From G963665815 sp942492065 (lineage in GTDB: Bacteria; Cloacimonadota; Cloacimonadia; Cloacimonadales; JAIOQZ01), in contig CALODV010000013.1 of the NCBI GenBank assembly GCA_942492065.1, forward strand, positions 1,240,001-1,304,000: DNA of 64,000 nucleotides, written 5' to 3'. Made by a program: the position numbers and the translations under genes. Each line of letters starts with the position of its first letter. Position 1 is the stretch's first letter. Under the pieces are notes generated by a model. It was not told the DNA's origin. It worked only from the letters and a program-made list of their open reading frames with translations, and searched no databases. Positions 33,249-40,956 of this stretch are shown in pieces.

Positions 33249-34895
33249 ATGGCAAAACAAATGAAATTCAGTCATGACTCAAGAACAGCTCTCAAAAAGG
33301 GAGTGGATAAACTCGCTGATGCGGTAAAGGTTACTCTTGGACCAAGAGGACGTAATGTAGTTCTCGACAAAAAATTCGGATCACCAACTATCACCAATGA
33401 CGGTGTTACTATTGCAAAAGAAATCGATCTTGAAGATCCGTTTGAAAACATGGGTGCTCAGCTTTGTAAAGAAGTTGCAGAAAAAACTCATGATGTTGCA
33501 GGTGACGGAACAACTACAGCTACAATCCTTACCCAGGCAATTATTGAAGAAGGTTTGAAACACGTTACAGCCGGTGTGAATCCTATGTACCTTAAAAGAG
33601 GTCTGGACAAAGCTGCTAAAGCTGTTGTAGATAAAATTCACACCATGAGCAAAGAAATTAAAAGCTCAGACGAGATTGCTCAGATCGCTACTATCTCTGC
33701 AAATAACGACCCGACTATCGGTAACATTATTGCAGAAGCAATGAAAAAAGTAGGAAATCAGGGAATCATCAATGTTGAAGAAGCTAAATCAATGGAAACT
33801 GATCTTGATGTGGTAGAAGGTATGCAGTTTGATCGCGGTTACCTTTCACCTTACTTTGTAACAGATTCTGACAAAATGATTGCTGAACTAGATGATCCGT
33901 TCATCCTTATCTACGATAAAAAAATCAGTGTTATGAAAGACATTCTTCCTGTACTTCAGGAAGTTGCTCAAGCAGGAAAACCAATGCTTATCATCGCTGA
34001 AGATATCGAAGGTGAAGCACTTGCAACTCTCGTTGTTAACAAACTTCGCGGTACACTGAATGTAACAGCTGTAAAAGCTCCGGGATTCGGTGACAGAAGA
34101 AAAGCTATGCTTGAAGACATCTCAATCCTTACAGGTGGAACACTTATTTCCGAAGAAATGGGAAGAAAACTTGAAAGTGCTACAATCGCTGACCTTGGTA
34201 GAGCTAAAAAAGTAATCGTTGAAAAAGAAAACACAATCATCCGCGAAGGTGCAGGTGATCAGGCTTCTATTGATGCAAGAGTCGGACAGATCAGAACTCA
34301 CATTGCAGAATCAACATCAGATTATGATAAAGAAAAGCTTCAGGAAAGAGAAGCAAAATTAAGCGGTGGTGTAGCTGTTCTCAGAATCGGTGCTGCAACA
34401 GAAACCGAAATGAAAGAAAAGAAAGCCAGAGTTGACGATGCACTTCATGCAACAAGAGCTGCAGTAGAAGAAGGAATCGTTGCCGGTGGTGGTGTAACAC
34501 TTATCTACGCTTCAAAAGTTATCGATGAACTCGAACTCAATACCCACGAAGAAAAAGTTGGTGCTGAAATTCTCAGAAGAGCATTACATGTTCCTGCATT
34601 CCAGATTGCTTACAACGCAGGTGAAGAAGGTGCTGTAATTGTTGAAAAACTTAAAGAATCTAACGAAGCTCACTACGGATATAATGCTGCAACAAACCAG
34701 TTTGAAGATCTCTTCAAGGCCGGTGTGATTGATCCTGCAAAAGTTGTAAGATCAGCCGTACAGAATGCTTCCAGTATTTCAGGACTGTTCCTTACAACAG
34801 AATGTATTGTAACAGATATAAAAGAAGATAATGCCGGTCCTGCTATGCCTCCTGGAGGTATGGGTGGAATGGGCGGAATGGGTGGAATGTACTAG
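33249..34895 (+). CDS. groEL: Chaperonin GroEL (Hsp60)
   Basis: 548 residues, full length. Seen: [18 protein letters not shown], the ATP-site DGTTTATIL (GDGTT), [21 protein letters not shown]-like block ([20 protein letters not shown]) and the flexible GGM tail ending GGMY. AGGAGG precedes the ATG. It folds proteins in the cytosol with GroES, but no groES lies next to it; the gene is alone between the CIRCE-controlled promoter and its terminator. Confidence 0.98.
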   Translation: [548 protein letters not shown]

Positions 34896-34961
34896 ATCAT
34901 TCACTCTTACGCTAAGTAGAAATATATTAAATCCCTTCGAATTTCGGAGGGATTTTTTTTA
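34878..34961 (+). repeat. groEL 3' end and terminator, copy A
   Basis: From ATGGGTGGAATGTACTAG (the last groEL codons) through the terminator, 84 bp recur at 37244-37327 with about nine differences by eye. This copy is the functional end of groEL. Confidence 0.88.
34929..34961 (+). terminator. groEL terminator
   Basis: AAATCCCTTCGAA pairs with TTCGGAGGGATTT, followed by eight T. Confidence 0.93.
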
Positions 34962-35221
34962 TTACAAGCATATTACTTGACCAATCATAAACAATTTCCG
35001 AACCTGTATAATAAAGGTGTATCATTACAAGTAGATGGAGATTCAATGAACAAAATACTATTTCTGATATGTGTAAGTTTGATATTACTCAATTGTACTA
35101 ATAAAGCCGAAGTTTCAATAAACATTACTCCAGTTGACTCTCTTGGTTGGCAGGGAAAATCAGTTTATGAAATTGGTCAGATTTTTGATATAACTTCAAA
35201 CTCTCATTCGATATATTGAGC

Positions 35222-36100
35222 CTACCCCATATTCTGTACCATGTCTAAGTTTAGTAAGTTCGAGTTATTCTGTTTGATTCCATTTTCATAAGTCAAGAGA
35301 TATTCTTTGGGAGACATCATATTAAGAGAACTATGAGGTCTTTCGTTGTTATAACTTTCTCTCCATTCATTTATTACATTTCTTGCATGATTTAGATTTA
35401 GAAATTCCGATTGATTAAGACATTCATTTCTGAACTTACCATTTAAACTTTCCACAAAAGCATTTTTCTGTGGTTCTCCCGGAGGGATGAAGCACAGTTT
35501 TACATTATGTTTTAGTGAAAATTCAGACATTGCTTTGGATCTGAATTCAGGTCCATTGTCACAGACTATATTTTCCGGTAAATTACGATATTCTTTCAAA
35601 TTACTTAGTTCTCTATTTAATCTGGATCCTGTAATTGAAGTATCAACAATTTGAAGTACAAGTTCTCTTGAAAAATCATCCATTATATTGAAAATCCTGA
35701 AAGGACGTCCCTTTACTGTTCTATCTCCTACAAAATCCATTGACCAACGTTGAGTTGGATACTCGGCAGGAGGTAATGATTCTGATCTATACAAGCGTTT
35801 CTTGCGTGGTCGTTTAGGTATTTGCAGATTGTTCTGTCTGTAAATACGTTCTATACGCTTATGGTTTACATTGCCCAGTTCTCTTCTTAATAGAACTGTT
35901 AATCTGGGCAAACCATAAGCGACATGCTTCAGAGCAAGCTCCTTCAGTTTAGATAAAATTACTCTGTCAGATGTCTTATCTACAGGTTTATATCTGAACG
36001 AACTCCTATGAAAATTTGTTATACGGCAAGATCGTCTTTCACTCATTCCCATCTCTTTAAACTCCCTGACAACTTCTTTACGTTGACAGGGCTTTAGAAG
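35222..36100 (-). CDS. IS407-like transposase OrfB (DDE integrase core)
   Basis: Read from the -1 frameshift point; the first in-frame ATG is at 36052 (276 residues from there). HTH_21 region YGLPRLTVLLRRELG, then catalytic Asp in WSMDFVGD, Asp in VCDNGPEF and Glu in FVESLNGKFRNECL, and the typical SYNNERPHSSLNMMSP tail. All DDE residues are present. The stop lies five bases from the IS end. Confidence 0.93.
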   Translation of the reverse strand, partial: LLKPCQRKEVVREFKEMGMSERRSCRITNFHRSSFRYKPVDKTSDRVILSKLKELALKHVAYGLPRLTVLLRRELGNVNHKRIERIYRQNNLQIPKRPRKKRLYRSESLPPAEYPTQRWSMDFVGDRTVKGRPFRIFNIMDDFSRELVLQIVDTSITGSRLNRELSNLKEYRNLPENIVCDNGPEFRSKAMSEFSLKHNVKLCFIPPGEPQKNAFVESLNGKFRNECLNQSEFLNLNHARNVINEWRESYNNERPHSSLNMMSPKEYLLTYENGIKQNNSNLLNLDMVQNMG

Positions 36101-36357
36101 TTTTTTGACAGTACTATCTTTAATGCATCGACTTCAAGATCACGTTCTGCTAAAAGACGCTTTAACCTTCTGTTCTCATCTTCAAGAGACTTTAACCTTT
36201 TGGCCTCAGTTACTTCCATTCCACCGTATTTGCTCTTCCACTTATAAAATGTCTGCTCGCAAATCTGGTGCTCTCGTATAAGATCTTTTACTTTTCTGCC
36301 AGCTTCATGCTCTTTGAGTACTCTTATTTTCTGTTCTTCTGTAAATCTTTTTCGCAT
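36094..36357 (-). CDS. IS407-like transposase OrfA
   Basis: 87 residues: RKRFTEEQKIRVLKEHEAGR, then EQTFYKWKSKYGGMEV (the GGMEV phrase marks the IS407 group), then EDENRRLKRLLAERDLEVDA. It ends TCA AAA AAC TTC TAA; the heptamer A-AAA-AAC at 36100-36106 would shift ribosomes into OrfB. Confidence 0.93.
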   Translation of the reverse strand: MRKRFTEEQKIRVLKEHEAGRKVKDLIREHQICEQTFYKWKSKYGGMEVTEAKRLKSLEDENRRLKRLLAERDLEVDALKIVLSKNF

Positions 36358-37243
36358 CCTTTACTCCTTTGCAAATATTATAAATCATTGCTTTTATATG
36401 TCAAAGAATACTAAACTTCAGAATGGTTCAAGTTTAGGGGGAAAGGTCAATATTATACAGATCCATTCGTTGGAAAATGCATAAGAAAATACAATGCTGA
36501 AAATATGGAGTATGAAGGAGAAGTTGGCAAAATTGGACGAGGTCCATCTGAAATGCAGATTCCCGTTTCGATTCAAGCATCAGAAGATAAGATTTTTGTA
36601 CTTGATGGAGAGTTAATGAAGATACTCAAGTTTTCAGAAGACAAAATAGAATTTAGATCTGAAGAAAAGTGTGTTGAACGTATTGTTGCCTTGAACAGAT
36701 CTACTGACAATATTATAGGTTTAACAAGTCATATGAGTGAAATAACTAAAGTATTAAACGTTGGTGATTTCAGTTACGAATCAATTGACACAGGCTCTGA
36801 TTTATTGAAATCATTATTATTACAAGATGCCAAGACTAATATTTTATCCATTGATTTTTCACGTTATCAAAATCAGACATATATAATTCACAAACATCCC
36901 GCCAGATTACTGAAAGTAGATAATGGGGTATGCACAAGCCTTGATCCTGTTAAGCCCAATAGCCTGTCTGGAGAGACACTGGTATATAAATCCATAGAAA
37001 CCACAGAAAAAGGCATACTTATTATTGGATTCTACGGCAAAGATGAAGAAGTAAAGAATTTTGCAATTCTTTGTAATGAATCAGGAAAAAAACTAAAAGA
37101 ATTCACACTGGAAAATCCAGAGAAGGCAGGTATCAGCTCAGCATCCTTCAATGGAGAATATCTTTTCACGGGTAATTATAACTCAATGATATACAAGTAC
37201 AAAGTGAACCTTTAATAGAAAAATATATTCAAGCTATTCAGCT

Positions 37244-37327
37244 ATGGGTGGAATGTACTAGAACATTCACTCGTACACTAAGCAAAAAAAATATTAAACC
37301 CCTTCGAATTTCGGAGGGATTTTTTTA
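37244..37327 (+). repeat. groEL 3' end and terminator, copy B (displaced)
   Basis: Carries the last six groEL codons including TAG and the terminator hairpin, but no groEL body in front of it. It lies just after the IS-split lipoprotein gene, 2.37 kb from copy A. Confidence 0.88.
37296..37327 (+). terminator. Terminator in copy B
   Basis: AACCCCTTCGAA and TTCGGAGGGATT with one mismatch, then seven T. It probably terminates the lipoprotein transcript now. Confidence 0.85.
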
Positions 37328-37392
37328 TTTGATTGACTTTTGATTATCTCATTATACTATATATTCTAACAATAATCAGCTTAAGGGGACAT

Positions 37393-39303
37393 ATGAAACA
37401 GAGCATCAGAAAAATATGGCGATCTGTAAGAAGATTCTACCTGACTAAAATCGTAAGTCCGGTGATTAAGAGTAGAAAAGCTTTTGAAAAACTTTCTGTA
37501 AAGAATGATATTCCGGGACTTAAGGATATGTGGGTATGTAAGTTTTTGATCACAGATATAAACACAGACAAACCAAAGCTGTTTTTCATGGAAACAAGCA
37601 AGTTCTATCATCATTATCCGTTCTACAAGTTGGTTACAGGGAATGAAATTTCCGAAGAGCAATTTGATTCCATTACATATTACTCTAACGACAACAGACA
37701 GGTTCTGGCAGGATCAATTGTTGCACATGATAATTTTGTGAGTGATTCGCAAGACAAAGGCATCTATACAATAGAGTTCTGGCCAACCGATCCTGCTGCA
37801 TTCAAATACGTTAAACTCACCTGGGACATGATCAGTATTGGGCTGCCATTTGCCGGAAACAAACTGTTTTACCACATAAGCAGTCAACTCCAGTCTAAAC
37901 AATTCATAAGTGATACTGAGCAGTATAAGTTATCAGATATTAAAACCATGGATACAGATAAGCTGTTTATGGGAATGACATTCATTCCGTTGAATCTCGG
38001 GGACTCATTTGGTGTCCTGAGATTTATGGATGCTGAAGATGTTCCGGACATGCTTGATATTGTTATATTCAGGTCTTTACCGAATGACTTGAGCCATGTA
38101 AGAGGGATAATCACAGATGTATCTCAGACACCGTTATCACATGTTAACTTGAAGGCAAAACAAAACTCTATACCAAATGCTTACATCAAAAATGCATCTA
38201 AAATGGAGGAATTTCTCCGATTAAAGGATAAACCTGTCAGATTTACAGTGAAAGCTAATGGCTATGAGATCAGAGAATCAAGTATGGAGCAGATCGAAAG
38301 GCACATGAAAGATAAAGTTCCGGATAAATCAGTTATTCCTCCTGTGAATCTCGATGAGAAGGAAATTAGAAATCTGAAACATATTGGCTTTTCTGACAGC
38401 ACTTCTGTCGGTTCAAAAGCGTCTAATATAGGAGAAGTTAAGAAAATCCTGGAAGAGAAGTATACAATTGAGGGATTCGCAATTCCATTTTACTGCTATG
38501 ACAGGTTCATGAAGGAGAATGACTTTTATTCGGAAATTGAGAAACTGCTGGCTGAATCAGGATTATCTGCTGATGTTGAAACAAATAAGGTAACTGTAGA
38601 GAAAATTCAGACACTGATCAACAGTGGTAAGTTACCTGAGAATATTGCAAATAAAATCAGAGAAATGGTTGAGCTTTTTCCTGCTGATTCGGATTTAAGG
38701 ATGAGATCAAGCTCAAACAGTGAAGATCTGGAGAACTTCAACGGTGCAGGTTTATATTCTTCTGAGTGTTACAATCATGCAGTTGATGATTATAAAGATG
38801 TTATCAAAGAAGTCTGGGCGGGGCTTTGGACATATAGGGCATATATGGAAAGAGAGTTCCATAAAATAGATCACTCTGCAATTGCTATGGGTATACTTGT
38901 ACATGGTGATATAAAGAATGAGCGCAATAATGGCGTTATTGTTACCAAGAATATATATGACAATACGAGAGAAGGTTATTATGTGAATGTGCAGACCGGG
39001 CAATCTTTAGTTACAAATCCTGAAGAAAATACATTACCTGATGAGCTCATTGTTACTTTCTTTGAAGAACAGGAACAACCTGAAATCCAGTACATCAGAA
39101 AGTCAAACCTGACTTCTGGGGGCAAGCATGTCATGAGTGAGGAAAGAGTATTGGAGCTTGTTGAGCAGTGCAGGATAATCCATACTCACTTTAAGAAGCT
39201 TTATGAAGCAGAAAGTGATGACACATTTGCGATGGAAATTGAGTTTTTGACATCTCAAGAGGGACAACTTAAAATTATGCAGGCCAGACCCTGGCTCGAT
39301 TGA
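37393..39303 (+). CDS. Dikinase-like protein with phosphohistidine and PEP/pyruvate ATP-binding domains
   Basis: 636 residues from the ATG at 37393 (AAGGGG upstream; the longer frame from 37333 overlaps the promoter TTGACT). An unknown N-terminal ~200 residues are followed by a swivelling phosphohistidine-like segment QTPLSHVNLKAKQNSIPNAY (about 245-264, candidate His250) and a C-terminal ATP-binding domain: VGSKASNIGEV (339-349), GFAIPFYCYDRFM, LRMRSSSNSEDLENFNGAG (435-453). This order, His domain before ATP domain and no PEP TIM barrel, is that of glucan/phosphoglucan water dikinases rather than PEP synthase. The substrate could be a glycan or another acceptor; unproven. Confidence 0.78.
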   Translation: MKQSIRKIWRSVRRFYLTKIVSPVIKSRKAFEKLSVKNDIPGLKDMWVCKFLITDINTDKPKLFFMETSKFYHHYPFYKLVTGNEISEEQFDSITYYSNDNRQVLAGSIVAHDNFVSDSQDKGIYTIEFWPTDPAAFKYVKLTWDMISIGLPFAGNKLFYHISSQLQSKQFISDTEQYKLSDIKTMDTDKLFMGMTFIPLNLGDSFGVLRFMDAEDVPDMLDIVIFRSLPNDLSHVRGIITDVSQTPLSHVNLKAKQNSIPNAYIKNASKMEEFLRLKDKPVRFTVKANGYEIRESSMEQIERHMKDKVPDKSVIPPVNLDEKEIRNLKHIGFSDSTSVGSKASNIGEVKKILEEKYTIEGFAIPFYCYDRFMKENDFYSEIEKLLAESGLSADVETNKVTVEKIQTLINSGKLPENIANKIREMVELFPADSDLRMRSSSNSEDLENFNGAGLYSSECYNHAVDDYKDVIKEVWAGLWTYRAYMEREFHKIDHSAIAMGILVHGDIKNERNNGVIVTKNIYDNTREGYYVNVQTGQSLVTNPEENTLPDELIVTFFEEQEQPEIQYIRKSNLTSGGKHVMSEERVLELVEQCRIIHTHFKKLYEAESDDTFAMEIEFLTSQEGQLKIMQARPWLD

Positions 39304-39394
39304 TTCCTGGAACAAAGTCCACATATATTATTATCTTGACTTTTCAAAATATAAGTATCACTTTATTGTCTATTCTAATTAAGGAGATACCAGT

Positions 39395-40105
39395 ATGTTA
39401 AATAGCAATGCCACTTCCATCAAAACTACTTTTTTGATCGTGTTTCTAGTGTTGATCCTCAGTTCTGTTTCACTATGTGCAGAAACAATTCTCGATCCCA
39501 GAATTACAATTCTTGTACCTGTAAAAGTACATATAGATGAAAGCCTTCAGAAAGAAGTTGATGCTCTCAGTGCAGAGTTCAGAGAAGAGATAATATCAGC
39601 AGGTAAGCCGCCAATCCTGAGCAGATTCGAGCCGCATGTTGTGAAGATGCTGGAGAATCACTATGACTTTGTTATCAAAGCGGATTTCATCAAGAGTATA
39701 TCTTTCAGGTATGTTAACATTTTTTCAAGTATGGTGTTTTATGAAGAACCGGAGATGATTGTTCTTATCAGAGATAATAAGCTTACTGAACAATCCGATC
39801 TGGCAGCTATTGCAGTAAAAGACAGCATGCAGTATGTAATCAGCTTCCCGGAAGTTAAATTCACAAATACCAATGGCAAAAAACAGCTTGAACTCTCGGT
39901 AAAGATATATGATAAGAAGCAGGATAAGATTGTGATTGATAAGACCTATACGGGAGATTCAGTCAATCCCGGTGGAGATATTTCCTGCGATGAGGGAACT
40001 CTTAATTGCTGTGTCAATAATGCAATCAAGGCATCTTATGACGACTTCTTTGAGGTGCTTAAAACCAGCAGTGATTTCTTTATTAATAAGTATGGGGGAG
40101 AGTAG
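39395..40105 (+). CDS. Exported protein of unknown function
   Basis: 236 residues. Signal peptide: TTFLIVFLVLILSSVSLCA with probable cleavage before ETIL. Mature part mixes helices (DESLQKEVDALSAEFREEI) and strands (YVISFPEVKFTNTNGKKQ). Four cysteines near the end (CDEGTLNCC) could form disulfides. AAGGAG lies before the ATG. No family recognised. Lies between the dikinase-like and HNH genes, all on one strand but with gaps that allow separate promoters. Confidence 0.8.
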   Translation: MLNSNATSIKTTFLIVFLVLILSSVSLCAETILDPRITILVPVKVHIDESLQKEVDALSAEFREEIISAGKPPILSRFEPHVVKMLENHYDFVIKADFIKSISFRYVNIFSSMVFYEEPEMIVLIRDNKLTEQSDLAAIAVKDSMQYVISFPEVKFTNTNGKKQLELSVKIYDKKQDKIVIDKTYTGDSVNPGGDISCDEGTLNCCVNNAIKASYDDFFEVLKTSSDFFINKYGGE

Positions 40106-40151
40106 GAACTTTCTATTCTCTAACATGTTATAATATTGAGGATGATGAAGA

Positions 40152-40910
40152 ATGCAAGAGAGAAAAGAATTTTATTTTAATGGAATTTATGAGATGGTAG
40201 ATATTATTCAAGTTAGAGCTAAATATAATGAACAATTTTTCAATCATAACTTAGAATATTTTATTGAAAGAGCGAGCAAGTTCAATAAAGAAACTTTGCT
40301 GCATCAATACATTGTAGTTTCACTTATGAATCATTTCCATCGTTACTGTAGAAGGAATGGGGATTGTTGGGCTGATGATGACGATGAAATCGGAATTGAA
40401 TTATGGGATGAAAGATTTGAGCACTTCAAAATCAACATACAACAATTTTCTTTTGAAATTTATGATAGAGTAATTGATTGGTTTGATGAAAACGAAGATA
40501 AATTTATTAAGCTGTTTGAGAGAATGGCTGACGGAATTTTCTATACTCTTTTCAACAATAGAGGATTTCTATTGGATTTTAACAAAACTGTTGCATTATT
40601 TGTTGAAGACTCAATTAGTCAGTTTCCCTCTGATTTTGTTACTCATAAGGGAAGAATAAAACGGCGGAATATACCGAAATGGTTAAAAAAGGCTGTATTC
40701 TATAGAGATAAGGGAAAATGTGTTTTATGTGGAACAGATTTAACAAATACAATTAATACTCTTCAAAATGAAAACTATGATCACATTGTCCCATTGGATT
40801 TATATGGAGTGAATGATCCATGTAATATTCAATTACTTTGTGAGAAATGCAATAAAAAGAAAAGTAATAAGAAAATCACAACATCAGAAAAGTATTATGG
40901 CTGGTGGTAA
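40152..40910 (+). CDS. HNH endonuclease-domain protein
   Basis: 252 residues. The C-terminal ~70 carry an HNH fold: RDKGKCVLCGTDL (first CxxC), NYDHIVPLDLYGVND (DH and N), NIQLLCEKCNKKKSNK (second CxxC). The first ~170 residues are a helical, acidic domain with ADDDDEIGIELWDERFEHF that I do not recognise. HNH proteins of this build are often restriction or defence nucleases; the AT-rich composition and isolation fit an accessory gene, but there is no partner to prove it. Weak RBS (TGAGGATG). Confidence 0.8.
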   Translation: MQERKEFYFNGIYEMVDIIQVRAKYNEQFFNHNLEYFIERASKFNKETLLHQYIVVSLMNHFHRYCRRNGDCWADDDDEIGIELWDERFEHFKINIQQFSFEIYDRVIDWFDENEDKFIKLFERMADGIFYTLFNNRGFLLDFNKTVALFVEDSISQFPSDFVTHKGRIKRRNIPKWLKKAVFYRDKGKCVLCGTDLTNTINTLQNENYDHIVPLDLYGVNDPCNIQLLCEKCNKKKSNKKITTSEKYYGWW

Positions 40911-40912
40911 TA

Positions 40913-40935
40913 AAAAACCGCCTGTTAAGGCGGTT
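40913..40935 (-). terminator. Terminator of the VCBS-repeat gene
   Basis: Minus strand AACCGCC, TTAACA loop, GGCGGTT, then six T. The same hairpin is reused at 43504. Confidence 0.88.
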
Positions 40936-40956
40936 GTAAATCTACAGTTTAAATGA

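Larger units (their letters stand above)
35217..36449 (-). mobile_element. IS3-family (IS407-like) insertion sequence
   Basis: 1233 bp. Ends TGAGCCTACCCC and, inward from the right, TGACCTTTCCCC; further in, ACCATGTCTAAGTTTAGTA pairs with ACCATTCTGAAGTTTAGTA. Flanked by ATAT on both sides (35213-35216 and 36450-36453), the 4-bp duplication typical of the IS407 group. Transposase genes are intact and read opposite to the host gene. Confidence 0.93.
35046..37215 (+). pseudogene. Propeller lipoprotein gene interrupted by an IS element
   Basis: 5' part 35046-35216: signal NKILFLICVSLILLNC with lipobox Cys, then TPVDSLGWQGKS as in the lipoprotein at 27932. 3' part 36454-37215: YTDPFVGKCIRKYN, GEVGKIGRGPSEMQIPVSI, later propeller-like strands to KYKVNL. 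Removing the IS (35217-36449) and one ATAT copy joins ...HSIY to YTDPF... in frame, giving 310 residues. So the gene was intact until the insertion. The 5' fragment would now make only 57 residues. Confidence 0.88.

Noticed and set aside
34977..35045. Upstream extension of the lipoprotein start
   Set aside because: The extension has no RBS and would hide the lipoprotein signal that begins at 35046.
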